64,000 bases of DNA from Coleophoma eucalyptorum (lineage: Eukaryota > Ascomycota > Leotiomycetes > Helotiales > Dermateaceae): NCBI GenBank assembly GCA_026120035.1, contig JALRME010000004.1, positions 620,001-684,000 of the forward strand, written 5' to 3'. Below are positions 33,136-43,377 of this stretch, one piece after another. The translations under genes and the position numbers were made by a program. The first letter of the stretch is position 1. Each line of letters starts with the position of its first letter. The notes under the pieces were generated by a model. That model saw only the letters and a list, made by a program, of their open reading frames with translations. It had not been told where the DNA came from and did not search any database.

Positions 33136-34788
33136 ATGGCGGAAACTAGATTTCCAGTTCTCATCGTCGGTGGTGGCATAGTCGGTCTATCGGCCTCACT
33201 CTTTCTTGCCCATCATGGCATCCACTCTCTCCTCGTCGAACGCCATTCCGGTACTTCGATTCATCCCCGAGCTCGTAGTGTGAATGCGAGAACCATGGAG
33301 TTGTATCGTGGCCTTGAAGTTGACGTAGCAGTTCGAGCGGCTGGCTCAGACTTGGCTGCCAGTAAGGGCTTCTATACAGGCGCTTCACTGAGAGAAGTTA
33401 TTGAACCCAAACCTAGAAAAGAAAGCCCAGGGAAATTCCCTGGCTCGGGGCTGCTTGAAAGTATTAGTCCTGTGAATGGAGCGTGGGGTACTCAGGACGT
33501 GATCGAGCCCGTGCTGTTAGCAACTGCACGGGAACGTGGTGTCGATGCACGATTCTACACGGAATGTGTAGATGTTAAGCAGGATAATGACGGCGTTACC
33601 GCAACTATACAGGAACGTGGAAGCGGCAAGACGTCTACAGTGTGCGCGGAGTATCTGATTGCTGCTGATGGAGCAGGAAGTCCAATTCGCAAGAGCCTTG
33701 GTGCCAAAACTAGCGGAAGAGGGACGATGGGACACCTTCTTAATATCCTTTTCCATGCCGATCTGTATGATCTGGTACACCAACGTGAATTTAGTCTCTG
33801 CGTCATTGAGCGACCAGAGGTTTCCGGGTTGTTTACTTCGATCAACAACAATGACCGCTGGGTATTCCACCTCTCGTACGATCCATCAAAAGGCGAGAAA
33901 GCAGAAGATTTTACACCAGATCGATGTAAAGAGTTGTTACAAATCGCACTTGGTATGCCTGACACTGAGATCAGTATCAAGAGTATCCTTCCATGGGAGC
34001 CATCAGTACGAGTTGCTGATCAATTTCAACATAGGCGTATCTTCCTTGCTGGCGATGCGGCACATCAAATGCCACCATGGGCAGGTCAAGGAGCAAATTC
34101 AGGGGTGGCGGATGTTCATAATTTAGCATGGAAACTGGCTGCTGTACTAAAAGGCCATGCAAACTCGGGGTTATTATCGACTTATGATATTGAACGACAA
34201 CCTGTTGGACGAGCTGCTGCAGAGATATCTGCTTCTGCTGCTGATGAACGTGGGCTCATCTCTAGGAAGATAACGATACCGATTATTTTGAGTGTCATTA
34301 GAAGGATTCTCATAATCTCAGGGCACGGGTATACATACTCGTCTCAAGCAACTGTGGCCGAGGATACCCTTCCATTGGGTGGTATTAGTTGGAGAGCACT
34401 GTCTATATCTTCTCTGGCTTTGGCACTTGATGGGAGACCGGGAAGTCGTGCGCCTCATGTTTGGATTGAACATCAAGGCAAGCGCATTTCGACCCTCGAT
34501 TTGTTTGGGGAAAACTTCGTATTGCTGGCTGGATCTGATGGCCAATTGTGGTGCGAAGCAGCAACGAAAGCGGGCACTGCAATGGACATCAAGATAAATT
34601 GTTATACTGCGGGGCCGGAAGGTAACATCATTGACCACCGATATGAATGGCAGACTGCAGCTGGAATCTCATCTCAAGGAGCGTTGCTTATCCGTCCTGA
34701 TGGATTTGTGGCTTGGCGGGAGAGGAGACTTCTTACTGACGGTGAGCAGAAACTTCAGCAGGTTTTAAAACAAGTACTATCTCGATGA
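33136..34788 (+). CDS. FAD-dependent aromatic-ring monooxygenase (PheA/TfdB type), 550 aa
   Basis: An intronless gene. The frame opens earlier (TTG 33121), but the first ATG is 33136, giving MAETRFPVLIVGGGIVGLSA. The three FAD fingerprints of group A flavoprotein monooxygenases are present: GGGIVG at 12-17, the DG motif ADGAGSPIRKSLG near residue 180, and the GD motif AGDAAHQMPPWAGQGANSG with Gly306-Asp307. It hydroxylates phenols or polyketide-like aromatics using NAD(P)H and O2. A C-terminal domain of about 150 aa (from residue 400, FGENFVLLAGSDGQLWCEAA) matches the thioredoxin-like tail of phenol hydroxylases. No targeting signal is seen. It could serve aromatic catabolism or secondary-metabolite tailoring; no biosynthetic partner is adjacent. 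Confidence 0.92.
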   Translation: MAETRFPVLIVGGGIVGLSASLFLAHHGIHSLLVERHSGTSIHPRARSVNARTMELYRGLEVDVAVRAAGSDLAASKGFYTGASLREVIEPKPRKESPGKFPGSGLLESISPVNGAWGTQDVIEPVLLATARERGVDARFYTECVDVKQDNDGVTATIQERGSGKTSTVCAEYLIAADGAGSPIRKSLGAKTSGRGTMGHLLNILFHADLYDLVHQREFSLCVIERPEVSGLFTSINNNDRWVFHLSYDPSKGEKAEDFTPDRCKELLQIALGMPDTEISIKSILPWEPSVRVADQFQHRRIFLAGDAAHQMPPWAGQGANSGVADVHNLAWKLAAVLKGHANSGLLSTYDIERQPVGRAAAEISASAADERGLISRKITIPIILSVIRRILIISGHGYTYSSQATVAEDTLPLGGISWRALSISSLALALDGRPGSRAPHVWIEHQGKRISTLDLFGENFVLLAGSDGQLWCEAATKAGTAMDIKINCYTAGPEGNIIDHRYEWQTAAGISSQGALLIRPDGFVAWRERRLLTDGEQKLQQVLKQVLSR

Positions 34789-35409
34789 AAGAGTGTTTTT
34801 TTGATAATAATTGCACATAATAACAGTGAAAACCAGCTAGGCAGAAAACTTTGTAATGTAGCATCTCTGCTCCAAGAAAAATGGTATCTCTGCTGCTGTG
34901 TCGGCAAACTAATGTCATTTGGTGTTTACTTAGTAGATAATACAGCACATCTTTGTAATACTAGATAAATAGAATCTTTAAACTTTAAATTTTTTTACTA
35001 AGCTTGTGATAACACTTTATAGGAAGATATGTCCAATATTACATCCATGTATATCCGCGAGGGTTCACGAGGCATAGAATGTCACGAAAATGCTGAAATT
35101 GAGTTTTCGATTTTTTTCATTATGATTAAATTTTAGCTGTACCTTACTGACTCTATTAAATCATCTAGGTATCTATTAACAGCCCAAACGTACGTTTTGG
35201 TCATGGCCCCAGACTCGTTGCAGCTGAACCAGAAATAAAGCTGACAGTAAGCTCATGTGCAGATAACGCTTGGAGCCCTTATACAGCTGTCATATACCCT
35301 ACTCTTGTCATCCAATGTTCATATAACATTTCTTAGCGCTTGATGGTCAATATTTAAAGGGTTTTGCACCACCGTATCTCATACAAGTTGTGCATCTGAA
35401 TATTAGCTT
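34789..35409. other. Intergenic region between converging genes
   Basis: AT-rich 3' flanks of the monooxygenase and the sirtuin gene. No gene, RNA or repeat is recognised. Confidence 0.5.
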
Positions 35410-36756
35410 TCATAGTCCTCCTTCGCTAGCATTTAGATCGCTCTGCTTGCTCGTTTTCCAATCTCCAGTGTGAGGGTTATATTCGAGAAGATATAAATCT
35501 TCTGTATCAGGCCCATCTTGATATTCATGAATGATCTCCAGATTGGGCTCGCCATAGTGTCCCATGAACTCCAGCTCAAGTTTTAATTCCGTCCCATCAG
35601 CTATGTCACCGCGGAAGTTGATAACAAATGGCTCAGTACGAATTACTCGTCTATTGTACTCAAGCTTGACCGAACGAAGAAACGTAACATGAGTACCATC
35701 CACATCAACGCCGCACACTACCAATTGGCGTCGCTGGTCCTTCGTCTCTAGTTTGATGACTAGACGTCGATGAAGGATAAATTGCGGGATTGGGATGTTA
35801 AGCTTCTCCATTACGCGGACCATCAAGTCATCTGTCTTAGAATAGATACGTAGACCTGAGAGCTTGTCTATTGGTGTTTTCTGAAGATTACAGATAGCAA
35901 GTTTAGCGCTTTTTCTTTGGCCAACAGTAGTAGGAATCTTGTTAGCTGGGGGTACAGTGAGAGAAGACCCAAGGACAAGGCACAGATCGGCCTTTTTTGC
36001 ATGGTCATAGGCGCTTTCAAGAGGCTGCTCTGGTAAAAATTCGCCGAAGTTGACAATAGTATCAAGGAGGACTCCTTCGCACACCCCGCACTTACGTCCG
36101 GTGCGATGATCGCGAACTGTCTTTTCATACGTAGCAACGGCTCGGAAGTCTTGTGAAAGTCAGCATGATCATGCACGATATGGATGGAATAAAAACACAT
36201 ACCACGAATGTATTCCTTTCCGCAGTCTTTGCAGTACTCGCGGTTGCTGTTGCCATGCAGCTCGGATATCCTGTCCTAATGTTGGTAAGATTAGATACAA
36301 GCAAAATGAACAGATCTGTCTCGAGGTAGTTGTGACAGGCTTACAGGCAGTATCCCACTCCTCCTATGCAATCCGTCACAATTCTGACTGACTAGGTATT
36401 TCAGAATTCCCCTATTCTGCAACTCCACGAGTGCCATATGCGTGGGCGTCGGAATAGCTTGTAATGTGTTCACAGTCTTTGTAGTTCGCTGTCTTCCTTG
36501 TGCCCTGAGCGTCCAAGCACCATCCGGGCCACGGAAGTCAGGAATGCCTAAGTGAATAGTCAGATAATTACAGCAAGACATTATTGTCGTGTCCAGAGTA
36601 AAGCTAACCGGCAGAGGTAGAGATGCCCGCGCCTGTGAAAACAATGAAATGCTTGCTTTTCTTTATTTGATTCACAAGTGTCTGAGCCTTTCGATCAACA
36701 GCGTCGAGTGCTTCATAACTCTCTTCTTCCCCGATTTCAGGATCGGTAGCGGCCAT
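35410..36756 (-). CDS. SIRT6/7-like class IV sirtuin (NAD+-dependent deacylase), 387 aa, 4 exons
   Basis: Exons are 36756-36609, 36547-36345, 36275-36203 and 36149-35410 (introns of 61, 69 and 53 nt). All junctions keep frame and rebuild conserved motifs: STSAGIPDFRGPDGAW across intron 1, SGILPDRISELHGN across intron 2 and YIRDFRAVATYEK across intron 3. Catalytic elements are GAGIS (42-46), QNCDGLH (104-110) and the proton acceptor His124. The zinc ligands are two Cys pairs, Cys132/Cys135 and Cys162/Cys165. GSSLTV and ICNLQKTP close the Rossmann fold. The motif set (short N-terminus, PDFRGPDGAW, long zinc loop) places it with the SIRT6/SIRT7 class rather than yeast Sir2/Hst. After the core, about 150 aa of extension (from residue 240) form a beta-rich region without known motifs. 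The N-terminal MAATDPEIGEEESYEALDAV is acidic; a nuclear role in chromatin is likely by family. Confidence 0.92.
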
Positions 36757-37553
36757 AATAATATAGAGCTGGAGGGTGCTAAATAGTGACTGTCAAATTT
36801 TGTTTGAATTCAGGACTGAGAATTGAATATTTGGAAAGTAAATAAAATTTTTGTTGTTGATGTGACCAGGGTCTGAGGCCTCTTGACTTTTGTCAGATCT
36901 TGTATTATCGATTTGCCTATCTAGGCAGCAGTAAGATCAGTCGATCTCGTCTTTTTTCTCCCGTTGTCTCGCCAACGACTGGCCTACAAAGGCGGCATGG
37001 TCCATCTATAGACAAAATATTCACAAAGACAAGAGTTGTCGTACATTGGGATGAATAAGGAAGAATTAGGCAAAGTTGTTTTACAATAAGGAGCACTAAG
37101 TCGAACAGGTAATGATTGGTCACGTGTAGTGATACTCGTAGAGTATATAAGAAAGCGTATAAGGGGGTTACCAGGTCAAATATATACGCAGTTCACATTA
37201 TATTGGTGGTTATGCCTTACATATACCTCTTATGATACTGTATAACCTATCACGATAAGAAATACAACTCATAAGAAGTTTATATCACGTGATTACACCT
37301 CTTCACGGATTCATTTTTCTTGATCTAATAATCTCATTATCAAGTGTTATAAGTAGGTGGAAATATTAAGGTCTGAGTCAGCTCCTAAAAGATTTATAGG
37401 AATGATTCATGAGCTAAATTCACTTGCATGGCACACCTTACTTTGAAGAAACAGTGCCATCATTGTTGTAAGTGAGGATATGTATGTGTACGTGGTTTAG
37501 TGAAGTACTATGAATGCTGGTAACGAAATTTTGAAATTTAATGATCATCTAAA
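36757..37553. other. Intergenic region with ATCACGTGAT palindrome
   Basis: It contains a perfect ATCACGTGAT at 37284-37293 and a related GGTCACGTGTAG near 37118. It is upstream of the sirtuin gene and downstream of the 3-PGDH gene. AT-rich, no gene supported. Confidence 0.5.
37284..37293. promoter_or_regulatory. ATCACGTGAT palindrome (E-box type), copy 3
   Basis: A perfect 10-bp palindrome, about 530 bp upstream of the sirtuin start codon (minus strand) and 260 bp past the 3-PGDH stop codon. Confidence 0.4.
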
Positions 37554-39400
37554 TCAAAGTCGAACGATACTAACGTCAAAAATTCCCTTCTCAGCTCTCA
37601 ATTCCCTCTCCACCGCTTTTCCTCCAATATCATCGACACCAAGAATCATGAGTGCCTCATTGACTGTCTTCTCTGCAAGCCCACCATCCCCAATCCCATG
37701 CTCAAACTCACTGGTTGGCACGTCTGCACTCCCAAGAGCAGCAACGCTCATGAACCGAATATTGACACCATGCCTCCCCAGTATACTACCAACAAGGCCA
37801 ATTTTGCCAGGTTCATCATGATTATGCAAAATACATAACACACCGTCTGGCACAAACGAGGTGCTGAAGCGATCTAGACGTGAAATAAAGACCTGGTTCC
37901 CAGAGACATAGCCGCTGATTACTTGGTCCTGCTTCGATTCTGGACTCGAGACTTTGAGGGTCACGAGACTGGCATAGGTGAGATTGTCCGATGTTCTAGT
38001 GGACGCTTCGTTGATGACAAGACCTTTCTCCCTAGCAATTAGCGAGGCGTTGACAATGTTGATGTCACGACCGCCTGTATCAGAGATAGAGGATATGAGG
38101 CCTTTAACCAGAGCAGCGAAGAGGGGTCGTGTAGTGCTAATCCCCGCCAATTCACCTTCATATACCAACTCAAATCTTTTCCCACCCACCCCTCCACCAG
38201 CTTTATTGCTATAGTGCTGTGTGTATAATGACCCCATCTTTTCCACAAGGCGCACGAATGGTTGAAGTTTCCTGTATTCTTCGGGTAGGATCAATGGCGC
38301 GTTGACAGCGCTGGTAGGGAGATTGCCGGTGAGAATTGATCGGACTTGGCCACAGACGTCTATCGAAACATTCTCTTGAGCTTCTATGGTAGAAGCACCG
38401 AGATGCGGTGTTGCAATGACCTTGGAGTGCTGGCAAAGCTTCTCTGCTGCTGAACCGGGTAGAGGTGGTTCAGAAGTAAAAACGTCTAACCCTGCGCCTG
38501 CTATGGTTCCGTTCTCCAGAGCTTCTAGTAATGCTTCCTCGTTGTAAACGCCACCTCTTGCAACATTCAAGACTTTTGCACTTGGCTTCATCATACTGAA
38601 CTCCGAATTACCGATCAGGTCCATGGTACTAGCTATCAAAGGTGTATGAATGGTAAGGAAGTCTGCGGCTTGCAGTAAGGCGGGCAGGTCGTGCACAAGT
38701 GTCACTGAATTCGTTTTGGCGATTTCTGGGGAGGCATAGGGATCGAGTGCGAGTACTTTCATACCAAGTCCGATTGCCATTCTTGCTACTTTCAACCCTA
38801 CTTTGCCTATAGTAGTCCAAGATATATATTAGCAAGTAAGAATAATGAACAGTCAGTATTCAACCATATCACCAGGAGTTCGGAAATGGGATAGGGATAC
38901 ATACCAAGACCAACGATACCCAAGATCTTCCCACCGACCTCACATCCCACGAGCTTGCCCCTCTCCCAACCTCCTGCTCTCAAACTTCTGTCTCCAGCAG
39001 CTACATTTCTCGCCACTGCCATAAGCAGGGCAATTGTATGTTCAGCAGCTGCAACAATATTGCCGCTTGGACTATTGACGACTATTATACCCAATTTTGT
39101 AGCGCCATCAACATCCACATTGTCTACACCAACACCAGCCCGAGCAACGACGCGGAGTTTAGTGGCTGCTGAAAGGAGAGTAGATGTCACGCGAGTGGAG
39201 GAGCGGATGATGAGGGCGCTGTAGGTTGGAATAAGGGTGAGAAGCTCTGTGGAGCTCAAATCATGTCTTTGATCGATGTAAAAGTCTGAGAGGAGGGCAA
39301 GACCATCTGCTGAGACTGGTTCTGGTATGAGAATCTTAGGTCTACTATCTTGCAAGCCATTGTTGCTCGGATCGTCTAGAGTCACTGCCGAAGGCGCCAT
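37554..39400 (-). CDS. D-3-phosphoglycerate dehydrogenase, long (ACT-domain) form, 582 aa, 2 exons
   Basis: Exons are 39400-38905 and 38806-37554, with a 98-nt intron (GTATGT...CTATAG, phase 1). The junction rebuilds the NAD-binding motif GIVGLGKVGLKVARMAIGLG. It catalyses the first step of serine synthesis, oxidation of 3-phosphoglycerate. Order of domains: split substrate domain (residues 20-120 and about 310-340), NAD domain with VARAGVGVDNVD, catalytic VARGGVYNEEALLEAL and the acid/base His in TPHLGASTIEAQEN, then an intervening allosteric-substrate-binding-like domain (about 350-490). A C-terminal ACT regulatory domain follows (LCILHNHDEPGKIGLVGSIL). The 582-aa long form is like bacterial/plant type I enzymes, distinct from the shorter yeast Ser3. 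Serine feedback through the ACT domain is expected. It lies in tandem with glyoxalase I, 252 bp apart. Confidence 0.95.
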
Positions 39401-39652
39401 GGTGAATAAAGGAGAGGGGATTTAAAGAACAATAAATCAAATCACCATTGAGGACATATGCCCAGTGCTCAATATTTGACCGCCATCGCCTTCAATGGGT
39501 GTGGGGTAATAAACATCAAAGGCTCATCGCGGGGTAGCGATGGCTTGCATGAGCAAAAGTCTGGGGGTCTCGCCTCGACCAATCGTTCATAAATTTGTAA
39601 CATAATTCTGTCAAGTAGTTTAACATTCATGACTACCTGGTGGGATGCACGT

Positions 39653-40830
39653 TTACAACTTGCCGTGTTTACTTTCCTTAATGCTTTCATTCTGAACGAC
39701 TTCGATCCAGTAATTATCAGGATCGAGAATGAATGCAACATTCTTCATACGACCATCCGTCAATCGCTTCTTCCAATTGACCTTAAGATCATCAAATCGC
39801 TTGCATGCTGCATCAAGATCATCCACGGAAACACCTACACGTGTTAATCATAGTTCATAATCTCACTGTTGTACTTACAGATGTGACCAAATCCTTGCGG
39901 CTCGTCGTTGCCATTGTGATACTTGAAGCTCTCGTCCTTCTCAGTGCCGTAATTCCAGGTAAGTTCTAAAAGACCTTCACGGTCGGCAGTTGCCTCTCCT
40001 GTGATGCCCTTGCTGCCTGGGTAGCCAAGGAAGTAGAGGTTGAATTTATTGGCTGGGTTCTCGCTGGTTCGCATAAGTGTCATGCCCATAATATCTTGGT
40101 AGAATTTGAGGGTCTTTTCAGCATCCTTGACTCGAATCATAGTGTGGTTCTGCATAAATCTTTAGCACCCTTCGCAAATATTTAGTTATTTCCCTACCAT
40201 CCTGTATGTTCCGACGTCTGTCGTAGTGATGCCTTCAGTCTTGTCCAAGGCATTCAGTCCGATAACCTCAACCCAGTATCCATCAGGATCCAAAACAAAG
40301 GCGATATGTCTCATTCGCCCGTCCGAAAGCTTCTTTTGGAATTTGTAGCCGGCATCTTCAATTCGTTGGCATGCTGCCTGGAGATTGTCTACGCTGATAC
40401 AAGTATGGCCGAATCCTCGTCCAGGATCGCTGTTTCCTGTTGCGACCTTGTAGTTTGGGTCATTCTCAGTGCCATAGTTGTGTGTAAGCTCGATCAGTCC
40501 TTGGCGGTCGGTGAAATGGTTGCCAAAGGATAGAGACTTTGGGGAATCATAGCCCATGAAGTAGAGATCGAATTTGGCTTCAGGCTGCTCAATTTTCTGG
40601 ATCATCTTCATGCCGAGAAATTCATAGAACTTCACTGCGGAGACCATCAGCCATAGCATCGTGAAGATTGAGTGCTGTCTGCATACCTGATTCCTTGGGG
40701 TCTTTCACCCGAATCCTAATCTCATCAGTATCATGGCAGACGGAGCATTGAAGGGTGGTAATGGCAATGGCGCAGTAACAATGGCATACATGGAGTGATT
40801 GAACTTGTAGGAATTGAGGTCGGTCGACAT
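39653..40830 (-). CDS. Glyoxalase I (lactoylglutathione lyase), two-domain monomer, 319 aa, 5 exons
   Basis: Exons are 40830-40790, 40715-40687, 40634-40198, 40149-39879 and 39834-39653. All junctions keep frame: NHSMIRVKDPKESVKFYEF spans exons 1-3, TYRMNHTMIRVKD spans 3-4 and FGHICVSVDDL spans 4-5. It converts the methylglyoxal-glutathione hemithioacetal to S-lactoylglutathione in the cytosol. Two homologous vicinal-oxygen-chelate halves are visible, each with NH(S/T)MIRVKD, LIELTHNYGTE or LLELTWNYGTE, FGH-C and LDPDGYWVEVI or LDPDNYWIEVV. The His and Glu positions that bind the metal are present in both halves. This tandem-fused form is the yeast/fungal type. Exon 2 is only 29 nt. It ends with a possible basic tail, ESKHGKL. 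Confidence 0.95.
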
Positions 40831-40940
40831 GGTTGCGAATGGTCTGCTAGCTACCAAGGTACTCTAGTGTCAGTAGTGGGGTTTTCCATTGGATAGACTG
40901 CTGAATATACCTGTGTCTACAATAGTGGGACGGAATAAGC

Positions 40941-41258
40941 TTATTCTGAAAGGTCGCTGCAGGCTCCGAAGTAAGAACATGCGAATGATGTATATAGAAA
41001 GGCTGAACTCTTGGTGTGAAGCTGGACAGCAGAAAAAGCCGAAAGAATGAATGTAAAGAGCACAGTAGCTCGTCGGCGATAAAAGAGCGGCCCCGCCTCG
41101 ATGACGCGAAGATCAACTTTTGCCGGCCGTTGAGGTCGAACTAGAACAAACATGACATACAAGAGCGCGACTGCGATGCTCACAACGTGAACGATATCCA
41201 TTACTACTGGTGGCGCATTTGGTTGCAATTGTACTTCGGAAAGGGCATTTCTTTCCAT
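40941..41258 (-). CDS. Possible small membrane ORF, 105 aa (could be 3' part of the upstream ORF)
   Basis: Open from ATG 41258 (MERNALSEVQLQPNAPP). It has a clear hydrophobic helix, VVMDIVHVVSIAVALLYVMFVLV, then RPQRPAKVDLR and a second weaker hydrophobic stretch near ATVLFTFILSAF. I recognise no family. The frame continues open upstream and overlaps the end of the ORF at 41287-41532 in another frame. The two may be exons of one membrane protein joined by an unseen intron, or separated by a frameshift. I found no convincing splice pair. Confidence 0.3.
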   Translation of the reverse strand: MERNALSEVQLQPNAPPVVMDIVHVVSIAVALLYVMFVLVRPQRPAKVDLRVIEAGPLFYRRRATVLFTFILSAFSAVQLHTKSSAFLYTSFACSYFGACSDLSE

Positions 41259-41286
41259 CAGAGTAACTTCGTAGAATTTCTGTCTG

Positions 41287-41532
41287 TCATCCGTCTCTGT
41301 TCCCTCGTGCTGGTATCTCTTCCTGTCTCCGAGCACGTTCGTCCTGGGCCTGCAAGGTCTGATAGTCTTGCGTACGAAGTTCCAGGTACAGCTCCAGTGC
41401 TTTGGACAGGATCTCTCCCCAGAACGTGTCGAAGATTGTGACAGCCTGTAGAGCCACCATTCGAAACAAATGCCCTCGAAGCAAGAAGAGAACAACAGCC
41501 AGCACCCCTAATAGGGCCTTGAGGATTTCCAT
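41287..41532 (-). CDS. Possible small membrane protein, 81 aa
   Basis: ATG 41532 begins MEILKALLGVLAVVLFLL, a strong N-terminal signal-anchor. An amphipathic region follows (FDTFWGEILSKALELYLEL), then a charged tail rich in Gln/Arg/Glu (QAQDERARRQEEIPAR). It is divergently oriented from the roadblock gene, with start codons 433 bp apart. No family is recognised. The charged tail may be the beginning of a coiled coil truncated by an incorrect exon end, with translation continuing in the overlapping frame ending at 40941. Confidence 0.35.
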   Translation of the reverse strand: MEILKALLGVLAVVLFLLRGHLFRMVALQAVTIFDTFWGEILSKALELYLELRTQDYQTLQAQDERARRQEEIPARGNRDG

Positions 41533-41965
41533 GATGGTTTGTTGTGTACATGAAAGGGACAATAACAACTAGTCTCTCGAGGTATGGCGTATGGCGGTGA
41601 TACCTCACTCGGGAATAATCCATTCGGCAGTGGCCGGTGACACTTTCACTATGACGAGGACGAGCCTCGAACTTCGAACTTGTGCGATAAACTCAACTCA
41701 GCAGCTCAACCTCAATTATCGCTTTCGTAGCCTGTACCACAATTCTTTGTACAACTCTGCATGATCACTTGCTATTCCATTACGCTTCTGGATTTGCCGC
41801 CAGTCTGTACACATACATACTCTTGCAGAAGCCTCAGCTGGTGGCGCCAGTATCCACCGATGCAGTAGGATTATCTGCGCTCGAACACTTTCGCACCTCT
41901 GGCTGCTTAACCTCCTTGCAGCCTCCTCATTCGTAGCTTTCTCCTGCAACACCACCAAATCGACG

Positions 41966-42634
41966 ATGCCTCACACGATGCTGCTCATAAAACGACTGAC
42001 GACCTTCCTTAACAACAATACATCCTCGCACATCCACAGTCTCCTCCTTGTCACGCCGACAGGGAAATTGCTCTCGAGCTCCTCCCCTCTCCCAATCTCA
42101 GCCCTGCGAACTCAAGCAACCGTCGCGTGCACATTATGGAGTCAATATAACTCCTCACAGTCATTTGCTGGTCTCATCCCATCTGCACTCCCACCGCAAA
42201 AGGATGCGCAATTCGCAGCTTCTAATGCGCCTGGCCAGAAAGCCAATGAGATCAGCAGCATCTTGATCCAGCTGGAGTATGGCATCATGGTGATTTCAGG
42301 CTTGCAGTCAGGACTACTCTTGATTGCCATCGGTCCCTCATCCTCCAGCATTACGCCGCGATCGCGAATACACTCGCCCGAGCCTTCTTCATCGCCTCCT
42401 GCGCAATCTGACCACACCGAGGCACACGACCACCAATTTTCTTCGCCGACTGTGGGAAATTTGGGTGTTCCAGGGACGAAAAGCGCTGCACCTTCAGAAG
42501 CTGGAAGCATCGCGACAAGCGTGGGTAGTGTTTCGGCGAATATTATGGCGCTGAAGAGGCAGACTGAGGAGCTGGGGAAGTGGCTGAATGGGGCTTTAGA
42601 GGGTTTTACCTTGAGCTCCAGTGATATGCGATGA
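41966..42634 (+). CDS. Roadblock/LC7-like protein, LAMTOR2/Ego-type candidate, 222 aa
   Basis: An intronless frame with ATG at 41966. The first 75 residues and residues 95-130 fit the roadblock/LC7 (profilin-like) fold: HIHSLLLVTPTGKLLSSSS, TVACTLWSQYN, ILIQLEYGIMVISGLQ, SGLLLIAIGP. The C-terminal helix is ALKRQTEELGKWLNGALEGF. Between the last strand and the helix there is a Ser/Pro-rich low-complexity insert of about 65 aa, as often seen in fungal versions. By family, such proteins act as small scaffold subunits of Ragulator/EGO complexes on the vacuole for TORC1 signalling. The dynein light-chain or Mgl-type alternatives are less likely from the strand pattern. The assignment rests on pattern matching by eye only. 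Confidence 0.6.
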   Translation: MPHTMLLIKRLTTFLNNNTSSHIHSLLLVTPTGKLLSSSSPLPISALRTQATVACTLWSQYNSSQSFAGLIPSALPPQKDAQFAASNAPGQKANEISSILIQLEYGIMVISGLQSGLLLIAIGPSSSSITPRSRIHSPEPSSSPPAQSDHTEAHDHQFSSPTVGNLGVPGTKSAAPSEAGSIATSVGSVSANIMALKRQTEELGKWLNGALEGFTLSSSDMR

Positions 42635-43377
42635 TGGCAGTAGATGGGTATGGCGATTCAAAAACATTGACCAAGCATTCTGATCTTGGCTGTTAGCACG
42701 GAATAAGAGTCTCTCGTGAAATGATCTATGCTATGCCAGAGTTATAGCTGATTCGAGCCCGGAAATGCATTTACGGCGCATCTGAGGAAAGTCCTTTTAC
42801 ACGCATTTCCTCCAAACATTACTGGCATTTATTCAAGCATGGCGTTTCAGGGTCTATACTCTTGGTGGATACTTGGGCAGGAAGGCGCGTTACATTTTAT
42901 GTCCCTTGTATAAGGACGAGGCAAGTAGAGTCGGCGTCTATCTATTTCACCAATGAGCGCGCACAAGATACCAAGAATACGTATTATCTACGAAAGACCA
43001 TTTTTGATGTATGCGAGGTGGCTGGTGCATAGGAGATTCCAAGAATGTGCCAAATGTCGATCTTTGGAGACTTGGTATGCGAATGAAGATAGGAAACTAC
43101 ATTACTAGTATCAACCATAATAACTCTATAGAATCTCAAGAAAATGTAATTTTTGTTACTCTGACGTCTCCGCAGTCTCTGTTCTGCCTTGTATAATACG
43201 GTGAGGAATAGTTTATGGAGGCAGCTTAGTGAGTTTACTCTTGAAGTCCTGGGATTCCTTGTAGTAAAATGTAGGTTTGTCCCAGAATTTCTGCAGCCAT
43301 CTAGGCAAATTACAGGTACTTCAGACAAAAGTCTGAATGAAACACTGACAAACAAAGTCTATCCTGCCTTTTATCTA
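42635..43377. other. Intergenic region
   Basis: Between the roadblock gene and the 3' end of the DHH phosphoesterase. Only short frames are seen, with no repeats or RNA genes. Confidence 0.5.

Noticed and set aside
14890..34788. A secondary-metabolite cluster linking the monooxygenase, GMC oxidase and transporter
   Set aside because: The genes are spread over 20 kb with unrelated genes between them, and no polyketide synthase, NRPS or pathway regulator is present.
41716..41958. 80-aa minus-strand ORF before the roadblock gene
   Set aside because: It begins at GTG, overlaps the presumed promoter and has no domain features.
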